A stretch of 64,000 nucleotides of DNA. Source: Halopseudomonas nanhaiensis. Its GTDB lineage: Bacteria > Pseudomonadota > Gammaproteobacteria > Pseudomonadales > Pseudomonadaceae. Shown here piece after piece: positions 38,506 through 46,552 of the stretch. The position numbers and the translations under genes are program-made. The notes under the pieces were generated by a model. That model ran no database searches, was not told where the DNA came from, and was given only the letters and a program-made list of their open reading frames with translations. Numbering within the stretch: position 1 is the first letter of the stretch; each line of letters starts with the position of its first letter. Where the stretch lies: assembly GCF_020025155.1 (NCBI RefSeq), contig NZ_CP073751.1, positions 3,287,501-3,351,500 of the forward strand. The letters are read 5' to 3'.

Positions 38506-39608
38506 GCCTCGTCGTCTTCAGCCTGAACTGCGTTCACGTAATCCTGCCATTGACCAATGGTGGCCAGCTGCGCTGCACTGGCACCTGAGCGCGCCCGCTC
38601 AAGGGTCGCCAGCAAATCCGCCCACTGCTGGTCTTCCAGTTGCAATCGCGCCACCTGCAACCAGTCGCCCGTCGCTCCAGTGCTGCCGGCCAGGGTCCTC
38701 CAGGCGGCGGTGGCACGTTCGCGATCCCTCGCTTGCAGCCATAGCTGGGCCAGCAGGCGCTGGCGCTGGGTGCTGCGCGACAGCAGGCCCTCGTCGAGAA
38801 GCGCCTGCAGCAACCGTGCAGCCTGCCAGGGGGCGCCAGCCTGTGTGTGCACCGCCACCAGATTGTGCAGATCCTGTTCACTTAGCGTCACGCCGCTCTC
38901 GTGGGCCAGCCTGAGCGTTGCCGCGGCGTCGATCTGCCGGCCATCGAGGCTTTGCATTCCGGCGAGTTGACGCCAGTGCTCGGCCTCTGCCGGCTGTCTG
39001 CGCAGCACCACGTGCAACCAGCGCTCGGCCTGACCATAACGCCCCAGCCGATGATTCATCCCTGCCAGCAGGCGGTACCACACTGCATCGACCTGCGGAT
39101 CGGCCGTGACTACCTGTTCGGCCAGAGGGATCGCCTTGTCGTACTGTTCAAGCTCGTTGTAGGCCTGTACCAGCAGACGCTTGAGCGGGAGCGGCAACGG
39201 ACCGCTGCGCTGCTGCGTCTCGAGCACGCGTACCGCCTCGCTGTAGCGCCCCTCGACCACCAGCAGTTGCGCAAGATTTCGCCGGTCCTGCGCCGCTGCC
39301 TGGTCATCCAGCACCTCATGCTCGAGTGCCCGCCTCAACCAGTCGATGGCGTCACCCGTACGATCCTGCGCAATCGCCAGATAGCCGAGGCGCTGCTGCA
39401 CCAGCGCCAGTTCCAACGAGCCGTCCGGCAGGCTGCGGCGCACCGACTCCAACTGCTCACGCGCCTGCGCAGGACGGCCATCCTGCTGCAGGCGCTGGGC
39501 CTCTCTAAGTGCCTCGAATACGGCGGGCGACACCTGCTGCTGCGCCTGGACACCAGCGCTCACCAGCCATAGCGACAGTGCCCAGGCGATATGACGGGCG
39601 CCGTTCAT
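38499..39608 (-). CDS. TPR protein of the TonB2-type system
   Basis: The 369-residue protein has a signal peptide (1-22) and about eight helical TPR-like repeats to the C-terminus; no enzymatic motif. It overlaps the tonB stop by four bases (ATGA) and ends the six-gene operon. Vibrio TonB2 clusters have an equivalent periplasmic TPR gene at the same place. It presumably forms a periplasmic scaffold in that machine; its role is not established. Confidence 0.85.
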   Translation of the reverse strand: MNGARHIAWALSLWLVSAGVQAQQQVSPAVFEALREAQRLQQDGRPAQAREQLESVRRSLPDGSLELALVQQRLGYLAIAQDRTGDAIDWLRRALEHEVLDDQAAAQDRRNLAQLLVVEGRYSEAVRVLETQQRSGPLPLPLKRLLVQAYNELEQYDKAIPLAEQVVTADPQVDAVWYRLLAGMNHRLGRYGQAERWLHVVLRRQPAEAEHWRQLAGMQSLDGRQIDAAATLRLAHESGVTLSEQDLHNLVAVHTQAGAPWQAARLLQALLDEGLLSRSTQRQRLLAQLWLQARDRERATAAWRTLAGSTGATGDWLQVARLQLEDQQWADLLATLERARSGASAAQLATIGQWQDYVNAVQAEDDEAQ

Positions 39609-40342
39609 CGACCTCGCCCCTGCAGCCGGAAGTACAATGTCTTGGTAGCCTCGCGCGGCACTGCCTGACCGTTCTCGCGTCGGGGAGTGAACCGCCAGCG
39701 GGCTGCCGCCCGCCGCGCTTCGCGATCGAACACTCCCGGCGGTTCGGCTTCGGTTACCTGCAGGTTGTCGACACGACCTTCTGCGGTGATGGTAAAACGG
39801 AGTATCACCTTGCCCTCGATTCCTGCCGCGCTGGCGCGCTGCGGGTAGTTGGGCGGAATGTCGACCAGCGGCGTCACGTCTTCTTCGACACCCGGCTCGC
39901 CCATGTCAGCCGGAGCGGGCGCTTCCGCCGGCGCTTCCGCCGGCGCTGGCGCGGCGCTGGAGGGCGCCGGCTCAGCAGGCGGCTGCGGCTCGCTCGGGGC
40001 AGCCACGAGGTTGTCGAGACTGGGCGCAGTGCTGATGCTGATGTCGGTTGGCACATCGGGAATCGCCAGATCAAGCGCGGCTTCCGGTTGCGCCGGCGCT
40101 GGCGGCGTTACCTCCGGCGGCGGTGGTTCAGGCGCGTCCGGTGGCTGCGGTCGCTCGGGTAGCGCGCGTCGCGGCTCACGCTCTTCGCTGCTGGTATCAC
40201 TGACGCTGCGAACGAAACCGACCCGGGCCAGTTCTTCATCAGGTAGCTGGTCATCGCGCGGCGGCATGACCAGCAGGACCATCAGCCCGAACAGTGCCAG
40301 GGCGACCAGCATCGCAGCGCCGAGACTGACCAGCAGACGCAT
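39605..40342 (-). CDS. tonB: TonB-family energy transducer
   Basis: Links inner-membrane proton-motive force to outer-membrane receptors. The 245-residue protein has an N-terminal transmembrane anchor (about 8-27), a long Pro/Ala/Glu-rich spacer (about 55-155) and the C-terminal TonB domain (PPNYPQRASAAGIEGKVILRFTITAEG, then ARWRFTPRRENGQAV). The spacer is rich in PAPAEAPAEAPAP repeats. Start overlaps the exbD stop (TGATG). Confidence 0.93.
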   Translation of the reverse strand: MRLLVSLGAAMLVALALFGLMVLLVMPPRDDQLPDEELARVGFVRSVSDTSSEEREPRRALPERPQPPDAPEPPPPEVTPPAPAQPEAALDLAIPDVPTDISISTAPSLDNLVAAPSEPQPPAEPAPSSAAPAPAEAPAEAPAPADMGEPGVEEDVTPLVDIPPNYPQRASAAGIEGKVILRFTITAEGRVDNLQVTEAEPPGVFDREARRAAARWRFTPRRENGQAVPREATKTLYFRLQGRGR

Positions 40343-40767
40343 CAGCGCGTTCCGCCCGAACCTGAAGCCGTCGCCGCCAGTGCCACGTCGGCGACCCCGG
40401 CCAGTCGGACCTGATCCATGATACGGATGACCAGGCCGCTGCGGGCGTCACGGTCGGCCTGCACGACGACCGAGCTGTCCGGCTGATCGACCCGCATCCG
40501 CTCAACGGCAGCGCGGACCGAACGGATATCGACCTGCTGGCGATCGATCCATATCTCGCCGCTGGCATCCACGGCAATCAATATGTTGCCTCTGGGCTGG
40601 TTCTCGGCCGTGTCGGCAGACGGGGTCTGCACGGTGATACCGGCTTCCTTGATGAAGGAGCTGGTGACGATGAAGAAAATCAGCATGATGAAGACGATGT
40701 CCAGCATTGGCGTCAAATCGATGCCTGCCTCGTCTTCGCTGCTGGTGTGGTGCCTGCGCATGCGCAT
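40342..40767 (-). CDS. exbD: ExbD-family biopolymer transport protein
   Basis: Part of the proton-driven ExbB-ExbD motor. The 141-residue protein has a single transmembrane helix near 23-43 with the essential Asp in DLTPMLDIVFIMLIFFIV (D at about 23), and a periplasmic domain. It lies between exbB and tonB with a 10-base gap to exbB. Confidence 0.94.
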   Translation of the reverse strand: MRMRRHHTSSEDEAGIDLTPMLDIVFIMLIFFIVTSSFIKEAGITVQTPSADTAENQPRGNILIAVDASGEIWIDRQQVDIRSVRAAVERMRVDQPDSSVVVQADRDARSGLVIRIMDQVRLAGVADVALAATASGSGGTR

Positions 40768-40776
40768 TGGCGGCTC

Positions 40777-41307
40777 CTAGTCGTGGTGCAACTTGTCGGT
40801 GAGCATCTGCAGCGCGCGACGCGCCTGCTGGTCAAGGCGTGCCAGGCAGAACAGACCGCTGATCGCGATGACCATGCCTGCCATGGTCGGTACCGTGGCA
40901 CGGGAAACGCCGGCAGCCATCTCCCGTGGATTGCCGTTCCCGCTCAGCGCCATCACATCGAACACCTGCACCATGCCCGTCACGGTACCCAGCAGCCCCA
41001 GCAGCGGGCAGAGTGCGATCAGCACCCGCACCATCGGCAGATAGCGCGTGAGACGCTGCTGGGCCTGCGACAACCAGGCGTGGCGAATGCAGCGGGCCGG
41101 CAGGGAATGGCGATCGTCGCGTGCCAGCCAGTCTGCCTGCAGCCGACCGGCCTCGGCGGGAAAGATTCGCGACAGAAACCAGAGCCGCTCGAGCATCAAC
41201 GTCCACAACAGGATGGTGGTGAACAGGATCGTCCACAGCACCCACCCGCCGCTGTCGAGGAAGTCTCGGAGCAGCCACAGCGCCTCAGTCACCTCGACGG
41301 TCCCCAT
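40777..41307 (-). CDS. exbB: ExbB/TolQ-family proton channel (ExbB2-like)
   Basis: The 176-residue protein has three hydrophobic helices and the MotA/TolQ/ExbB core LIALCPLLGLLGTVTGMVQVFD, with ATVPTMAGMVIAISGLFCLARLD at the third helix. Its start overlaps the end of the larger TtpC-like gene by 23 bases. The small size is typical of ExbB2 in Vibrio-type TonB2 loci. Confidence 0.93.
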   Translation of the reverse strand: MGTVEVTEALWLLRDFLDSGGWVLWTILFTTILLWTLMLERLWFLSRIFPAEAGRLQADWLARDDRHSLPARCIRHAWLSQAQQRLTRYLPMVRVLIALCPLLGLLGTVTGMVQVFDVMALSGNGNPREMAAGVSRATVPTMAGMVIAISGLFCLARLDQQARRALQMLTDKLHHD

Positions 41308-42655
41308 TGCCGAGATGCAACGCGATCAACCCGGCGCTCTGCTGTTCCAGCAGCTGCACCAGGGCTTTGCTCCGGGCGGCCACCAGGCTGTGCAGAAACA
41401 GCAACGGAATTGCCACGACCAGACCCAGCACAGTGGTGACCAATGCCTGTGAAATGCCCCCGGCCATCATTTTCGGATCGCCGGTGCCGAACAGGGTGAT
41501 GGCCTGGAAGGTGGCTATCATGCCAGTCACGGTTCCGAGCAGCCCCAGCAGCGGCGCCACGGCGGCGAGCAGCTTGATCAGACCCTGCCAGCGCTCCAGA
41601 CGCGGTGTCTCGCGCAGGATTGCCTCATCCAGTTTCAGCTCAAGCGTATCGAGCTCTTCAAGACGCGGATGGTCCCCAATCACGCCCAGCACCCGGCCCA
41701 ACGGGTTGTCCTGATGAAGATGATCAAGATCGTCGGCCTGATGATCGATCCGTCGCGAGACCCGGTGCAGCCAGGCCAGGCGTGCGATGGCCAGCAGCAG
41801 ACCAAGGGCACCCAGGCAGATGATCACATAGCCGACCAGCCCGCCCTGATGGACACGCTCGAGCAGCGAGGGCGTCAGCTGCTGCTGCGCCAGCACGTTG
41901 CCGCGTGTCGGATCGACCCAGAGGTCGGCCAGGCCTTCGCGCGGCTCGACAAAATCTTCGGCCAGGTTGCCACCGCCGGGCTGGCGTGCGGCCACCTGGA
42001 AGCGATTGGCGTCAGGCTCGTACAACAGATAGTCCTCGCCCTGCAAGGCTACGAACGGACCTACCGCAACCACCGGCAACACCTGCTGATGGCCGTCCCT
42101 TCCCGCGACGTCGGCAGCAAAGCGGACGACTCGACCGCTCGCCGTCATGTCCTGCTGGAGCATGTACCAGAACTGTTCGAGTTCGTCTGCCGTGGGTATC
42201 CCCCGGCTCTGTTCGAGCTTGCCGAGCAACTGCAAGCGCTCAGGGAACCGCGCGTTGAGCAGGGAATCCTGCCACTGACCCCGCGTATCGGCGGCCATCT
42301 GTCTGACCACGCCGAACAGCTCGCCGAGATTGCCGCTACGCTCATCCAGTTGGGTCCGTACCTCGCCGATGTCGTCTTCGAGCTGCTCGAATTCCGCCTG
42401 CAGACGATCAGTCTGCTCCTGTGTTTCTGCCAGCGCCTGCTCAGCCTCACGCATACGCGCCTGGCGCTGATCACGCTCGGCAACGAAGCGCTGCTCACGC
42501 TCACGCATAGCCTGCTGTTCGGCGCCACGCACCTCACGGATGCTCTCCAGGAGCGCGTCAAGACTGGCCGGGCCGGTCTCGCTCTGGGCAAGGCACACGG
42601 GCGTCAGCAGGCCAAGCAGAATACTGCCGATGAATCGGCGCATCGCGACGGTCAT
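41285..42655 (-). CDS. TtpC-like large MotA/TolQ/ExbB protein
   Basis: The 456-residue protein is the second, longer ExbB homologue of TonB2 systems. Signal-like N-terminus (about 8-24), a periplasmic coiled coil (about 40-115), a beta-rich middle (to about 260), then three transmembrane helices with the TolQ core LLAAVAPLLGLLGTVTGMIATFQA (about 365-388). In Vibrio, TtpC is required for TonB2 but not TonB1 function. Its ATG overlaps the DUF3450 stop (ATGA). Confidence 0.9.
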   Translation of the reverse strand: MTVAMRRFIGSILLGLLTPVCLAQSETGPASLDALLESIREVRGAEQQAMREREQRFVAERDQRQARMREAEQALAETQEQTDRLQAEFEQLEDDIGEVRTQLDERSGNLGELFGVVRQMAADTRGQWQDSLLNARFPERLQLLGKLEQSRGIPTADELEQFWYMLQQDMTASGRVVRFAADVAGRDGHQQVLPVVAVGPFVALQGEDYLLYEPDANRFQVAARQPGGGNLAEDFVEPREGLADLWVDPTRGNVLAQQQLTPSLLERVHQGGLVGYVIICLGALGLLLAIARLAWLHRVSRRIDHQADDLDHLHQDNPLGRVLGVIGDHPRLEELDTLELKLDEAILRETPRLERWQGLIKLLAAVAPLLGLLGTVTGMIATFQAITLFGTGDPKMMAGGISQALVTTVLGLVVAIPLLFLHSLVAARSKALVQLLEQQSAGLIALHLGNGDRRGD

Positions 42656-43416
42656 TGCGCATCCTCCTGAGCCTGGACGGGCGGCAGCGGCATGCGCAAC
42701 AAGGCCGGGGTCTGCTGTTGCCGGGCAATGTTCATTCCCTGTTCAAGCGTGCGTCGATAGTCGCCGGGCAGGGCTGACCAACTGCCCTGCTGGGGATCCC
42801 AGTATCCCTGTTCACTGCCATCGGGCGTCTGGTAGAAGAGCATCACGCGCCCGAGCCGAAGAAAATCGACAACGCGGGTATCGTCGCCGCTGTGCAGCGC
42901 CCCGCGCCAGGCCTCAAGCGTGCGGCCATAGTCGCTTTCGATCTGATAGGCCTCGAGCACGCGGCGATATTTCTCCGCAACGCTGACGCCGGGACTGGCC
43001 ATCAGCGACTTGAGCTGAGCCACGCGCTCGCGACGCTCCTCCAGCTGAAATGGCAGGTCAAGTTCAACGAACTGCTCCAGCGAACCGAGCATGCGCTGCA
43101 GCAGGGGGAGTACCGCGTGCTGTGTATCCTCGATGCTCGCCAACTGGGTTTGCAGCTGCTCCAGTTCATCGCGCTGCGACGCCACGATCCGCTCGAGCTG
43201 CTGGTTATAGTCGACAAGCTGCTCCCGACGGGTGAGCGCCTGCCGGTAGCGCTCGAGCGCATCACGCGTGGCGTCATCGAGCGCATCGATGCGTTGTTGG
43301 GATTGCACCGCGTCCCGCGTCAACGCCTCGCTTTCGTCAAGAGCGCGCTGGGCAGCGTCCTGCGCCAGCACCGAGAACGATGCGACGGCGGCCGCCACCA
43401 TAAATACCGATCTCAT
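42652..43416 (-). CDS. DUF3450 periplasmic coiled-coil protein
   Basis: First gene of the TonB2-type operon. From the ATG at 43416 (254 residues): signal peptide (1-20), then a nearly continuous coiled coil (about 22-115, rich in Gln, Leu and Glu) and a globular C-terminal domain with VEKYRRVLEAYQIESDYGRTLEAW-like features. GGGGGAG seven bases upstream fixes the start; an earlier in-frame start adds 41 residues of low plausibility. Function unknown beyond association with this cluster. Confidence 0.88.
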   Translation of the reverse strand: MRSVFMVAAAVASFSVLAQDAAQRALDESEALTRDAVQSQQRIDALDDATRDALERYRQALTRREQLVDYNQQLERIVASQRDELEQLQTQLASIEDTQHAVLPLLQRMLGSLEQFVELDLPFQLEERRERVAQLKSLMASPGVSVAEKYRRVLEAYQIESDYGRTLEAWRGALHSGDDTRVVDFLRLGRVMLFYQTPDGSEQGYWDPQQGSWSALPGDYRRTLEQGMNIARQQQTPALLRMPLPPVQAQEDAQ

Positions 43417-43470
43417 TGCGAATCTCCCCCGGGAGAAGCCGGCCCGAGCGGCCAGCCACAAAAGAGAAGC

Positions 43471-43499
43471 ATTATCATCGGCCTCAGACAAGACTTCAA
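43471..43499 (-). promoter_or_regulatory. Candidate promoter of the TonB2-type operon
   Basis: Minus strand TTGAAG (43499-43494), a 17-base spacer and GATAAT (43476-43471), 55 bases upstream of the DUF3450 start. Only partial resemblance to a Fur box is present (one GATAAT hexamer). Confidence 0.5.
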
Positions 43500-43538
43500 C
43501 CGCTGTGGCAGCGCGTCGCAGGGGACGGGGGTGAAGCA

Positions 43539-43552
43539 TTGCTTCAGATCAA
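43539..43552 (+). promoter_or_regulatory. Anr/Fnr-like box upstream of ompW
   Basis: TTGCTTCAGATCAA matches TTGAT-N4-ATCAA at nine of ten positions. Its centre lies about 41 bases before a plausible start point, given a weak -10 (TACAGT, 43575-43580), the class II position for activation. P. aeruginosa oprG is known to be controlled by ANR. Confidence 0.6.
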
Positions 43553-43614
43553 TATTCGGCGCTTCGCTAGCGCATACAGTGGCGCCTGACAACACATGCA
43601 TCAGGAGTTACATC

Positions 43615-44283
43615 ATGTCTCGCGTTCCACAGAAGCTGTCCGCCGCCATCCTCCTCGCCCCGGCCCTGCTGGCCGCCTCGGTTACCGCACAGGCCTATGA
43701 AACGGGCGATGTGATCCTGCGCGCCGGCGCGGTTGCAGTAGACCCTCAGGAAAATAGCGGCAAGGTCAAACTCGACGGTACGGCCACCGACCTAGAAGTG
43801 GGCGTTGACAGCAACGTACAGCTTGGACTCACCGGCACCTTCATGTTGAGCGACAAACTGGGCCTGGGGCTGCTCGCGGCTACGCCGTTCAAGCACACCA
43901 TCAACCTCAATGGCGTCGGCGAGCTGGCCGAGATCAAGCACCTGCCACCGACCCTCACCCTGCAGTATTTTCCGCTGGGATCCGGCTCGGCGCTGCAGCC
44001 CTACGTCGGGGCGGGCCTGAACTACACCACGTTCTTCAGCGAGGATTTCAAGTCCGGGCCATCGGCCGGGGGATTCAACGATCTGTCGCTGGACGACTCA
44101 TGGGGGCTGGCACTGGAAGCCGGCGTGGACTACATGCTGACCGACAATATCGTCGTCAATGCCGCCGTCTGGTACGCCGACATCGACACCGAAGCCAACT
44201 TCAAGGTCGGCGACATCCCGGGCAAGGTCAGCGTCGACATTGACCCGTACGTGTACATGGTCGGGCTGGGCTACAAATTCTGA
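43615..44283 (+). CDS. oprG: OmpW/OprG family outer-membrane protein
   Basis: Eight-stranded outer-membrane barrel thought to pass small hydrophobic compounds. The 222-residue protein has a signal peptide (1-27), YETGDVILRAGAVAVDP, the family motif LPPTLTLQYFPLGSGSALQPYVGAGLNYT and a C-terminal phenylalanine (GLGYKF). AGGAG seven bases before the ATG sets the start; the open frame extends far upstream as a shadow of the divergent operon. Confidence 0.95.
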   Translation: MSRVPQKLSAAILLAPALLAASVTAQAYETGDVILRAGAVAVDPQENSGKVKLDGTATDLEVGVDSNVQLGLTGTFMLSDKLGLGLLAATPFKHTINLNGVGELAEIKHLPPTLTLQYFPLGSGSALQPYVGAGLNYTTFFSEDFKSGPSAGGFNDLSLDDSWGLALEAGVDYMLTDNIVVNAAVWYADIDTEANFKVGDIPGKVSVDIDPYVYMVGLGYKF

Positions 44284-44298
44284 GCCAGCGAGGATAGG

Positions 44299-44330
44299 CG
44301 CATGACGGCCGCGAACGCGGCCGTCATGCG
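44299..44330. terminator. Long hairpin between convergent oprG and rmlD-like genes
   Basis: A perfect 14-base-pair stem (44299-44312 with 44317-44330) and a four-base GAAC loop. The right arm covers the stop codon of the rmlD-like gene at 44324. No T-tract, but the stability suggests a bidirectional terminator or mRNA end. Confidence 0.65.
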
Positions 44331-45202
44331 TTATGCGGATCGATCAGAGTACCGAGCTGCGCCCGCCAGGCACGCGGCTTGATGCCGAACGCCATCAGCA
44401 AGCGGCGACTCGTCAGTGCGGCATTCTGCGGTTCACGCCCTGCCATCTGCTGACTGGCGAAGGACACCGGCTGCACCACCGGGTCGGCATCGAGCTGCTG
44501 ACTCGCAAGCAGCTCCTGGGCCAGACTCTTGGCGAATGAGATCCAGCTGGATATTTCGTTGCTGCCATAGTGATACGTGCCGAACAGGGGCGCGTCACAG
44601 TCCAGCTGCTTCAGGATTGCCAGCATGACTCGCGCTGCATCGTCAATCGGAGTCGGATTACCGCGCCATTCCTCTGCCAGCTGCACTGGCTCTCCACTGT
44701 GCATCTGCTCGAGCAGTCGGCCAAGCAGACCCTCGGGCGAACAATCCAGCAACCAGCTGAAGCGCAGAATGAGATGACGATCCGTGGCGGCGCGCAGCTG
44801 CTTTTCCAGCTCGGCCTGCAGCCGTCCCAGCGGATCGGAGGGAGCCAGTTGATCCTTTTCGGTGTACGCGCCGGCCTTCAGACCATCGAACACACGCGCG
44901 CTGGAGAGCATGAACAGACCGATGTCGTGCCTGGAGCAACGCTCTATGAGCGCTGTATTGAAGCGCTGCTGAACGGCAAGCGCCGCGTCGTCGAGCAGAC
45001 CAAGCTGAAACTGCTCATGATAAAAAGCCAGATTCACCACCAGATCAGGGCTCTGCTCGACAATCGAGTCCAGCGCCTGCTCGCTCCAGCCAGCGGCAGG
45101 CATATCCAGCGTCTGCAGCAGAATCGATTCCACAGTCGCCTGCGCCAGCAAGGCCTGACCCAGACGGGTCTCTTTCCCCAGCAGCAAAACCCGCATGCGC
45201 AT
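44324..45202 (-). CDS. RmlD-like NAD-binding domain protein with degenerate active site
   Basis: The 292-residue protein aligns with dTDP-4-dehydrorhamnose reductase (RmlD) throughout: VVNLAFYHEQF, LFMLSSARVFDGLKAGAYTEKDQLAPSDPLGRLQAELE and ILRFSWLL. However, the Rossmann GxxGxxG is reduced to GKETRLG (9-15), and the catalytic YxxxK of RmlD falls on LGRLQ, so both Tyr and Lys are lost. It is therefore unlikely to be a normal reductase and may bind or regulate. No other rhamnose genes are adjacent. The start at 45202 has AAGG nine bases upstream. Confidence 0.8.
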   Translation of the reverse strand: MRMRVLLLGKETRLGQALLAQATVESILLQTLDMPAAGWSEQALDSIVEQSPDLVVNLAFYHEQFQLGLLDDAALAVQQRFNTALIERCSRHDIGLFMLSSARVFDGLKAGAYTEKDQLAPSDPLGRLQAELEKQLRAATDRHLILRFSWLLDCSPEGLLGRLLEQMHSGEPVQLAEEWRGNPTPIDDAARVMLAILKQLDCDAPLFGTYHYGSNEISSWISFAKSLAQELLASQQLDADPVVQPVSFASQQMAGREPQNAALTSRRLLMAFGIKPRAWRAQLGTLIDPHNA

Positions 45203-45276
45203 CTGAATCAGCCTTGTCTCGTCAACGGAATCTGCGCCTATTGTGCAGTGTTACGCAGACGTCGTCACCACGCGCC

Positions 45277-45954
45277 TTATGCGTAGGTTATAAGCGCCTG
45301 GTGTTGCGGATGATCAAGGTGCGGCACGCTGTTGAACGTACTCAGGCGCATCGACCGGTGGTTGAACACGCACTGGATGAGCCCGGTATTGCGCGTCTGC
45401 AGATTCAGCTCGACCATCGTTTCACAGGGCGCACCGAGCAGTTGGCGAACCAGCATGGCGATGGCGCCGCCGGAACTGATCGCGAGCACCCGCTTGCCGG
45501 CGCAGCGCGCCATCAGGTCGCTCCGCATGAAGGCGACGCGCTCTTCGAATGCCGCCCAGGTCTCGGGCAACTCGCCCTCGAGTTCGGCTTTCGACCAGAG
45601 GATGATGCCCTTGCGCAGGCGCTTGAAGAAATCGGCGACCGATGGCTTCTCAGGCATCGGCTCTTCGGGAAACTGCGCGGTATAGGCCGACAGGATCGCG
45701 TGGAAATCGAATTCATTGAGCTGCGGGAACACCTCGAAGGCGGGATCGACCAGACCGAGACCGGCGCAGATGCCCTCGGCAGTCTCGCGATGACGAACCA
45801 TGTCGCCTGTGAGGATGTGATCGAACTGCATATCCCGCTCTCGAAAGTAATCGCCGAGCAGGCGAGCCTGGCGATGCCCGGTCTCGGAAAGCTGGTCATA
45901 GTTGCTGGAGCCAAAGGACGCCTGGCCATGTCGCACAAAGTAGACTTCTGACAT
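45277..45954 (-). CDS. Histidine phosphatase family protein
   Basis: Phosphoglycerate-mutase-like phosphatase of unknown substrate. From the ATG at 45954 (225 residues) it has the catalytic RHG motif VRHGQASFG at about 6-14, LSETGHRQARLLGDYF, and the later SSGGAIAMLVRQLLG with the second conserved segment. I choose the start after the ssb terminator, since the longer frame would begin inside that hairpin. The ribosome binding site is weak. Confidence 0.88.
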   Translation of the reverse strand: MSEVYFVRHGQASFGSSNYDQLSETGHRQARLLGDYFRERDMQFDHILTGDMVRHRETAEGICAGLGLVDPAFEVFPQLNEFDFHAILSAYTAQFPEEPMPEKPSVADFFKRLRKGIILWSKAELEGELPETWAAFEERVAFMRSDLMARCAGKRVLAISSGGAIAMLVRQLLGAPCETMVELNLQTRNTGLIQCVFNHRSMRLSTFNSVPHLDHPQHQALITYA

Positions 45955-45974
45955 CGTGTGTTCGCTTTTATCTG

Positions 45975-46026
45975 GGCAAAACAAAGCCCGGTGGGCCGAA
46001 GAAATCATCCTCGGCCAAACCGGGCT
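45975..46026 (-). terminator. Intrinsic terminator downstream of ssb
   Basis: Minus strand: a nested stem, AGCCCGGT/ACCGGGCT outer and GGCCGA/TCGGCC inner, followed by TTTGTTTTG. It separates ssb from the histidine phosphatase gene read in the same direction. Confidence 0.75.
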
Positions 46027-46043
46027 GGTCGACCAGCTACATT

Positions 46044-46526
46044 CTAGAAAGGAATGTCGTCGTCAAAACTGTCGTAATCGGGCATCGCCTGCGGTTGCTG
46101 CTGAGCCGGCTGGGGCGACGGCTGCTGCTGCGGGCGTTGCTGCTGAGGACGCGACGGCGCGGCGCCCTGCTCTCCGCCCTGAGGACGACCATCGAGCAAC
46201 TGCATCTGCCCACCCATGTCGACCACTATCTCGGTGGTATAGCGCTTGACACCGTCCTTCTCCCACTCGCGCGTCTGCAGCCGGCCTTCGATATACATCT
46301 TCGAACCCTTGCGCACATATTCGCCGACCACTTCGGCAATACGCCCGAAGAACACCACGCGGTGCCACTCGGTACGCTCCTGCTGCTGGCCGGTCTGCTT
46401 GTCCTTCCAGCTATCGGAGGTAGCAAGCGTGACGTTGGCAACGGCGTTGCCGTTGGGCAGATAGCGGACTTCCGGGTCGCCACCGACGTTGCCGATCAGA
46501 ATTACCTTGTTGACGCCTCTGGCCAT
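46044..46526 (-). CDS. ssb: Single-stranded DNA-binding protein
   Basis: Tetrameric OB-fold protein for replication, repair and recombination. The 160-residue protein starts [21 protein letters not shown], has a Gln/Pro-rich linker (about 115-150) and the partner-binding acidic tail DFDDDIPF. The ATG at 46526 is preceded by AGGAG; a TTG two codons earlier is not preferred. Confidence 0.97.
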   Translation of the reverse strand: MARGVNKVILIGNVGGDPEVRYLPNGNAVANVTLATSDSWKDKQTGQQQERTEWHRVVFFGRIAEVVGEYVRKGSKMYIEGRLQTREWEKDGVKRYTTEIVVDMGGQMQLLDGRPQGGEQGAAPSRPQQQRPQQQPSPQPAQQQPQAMPDYDSFDDDIPF

Positions 46527-46552
46527 TTTCAAATCTCCTGACGTGCCTGAGC

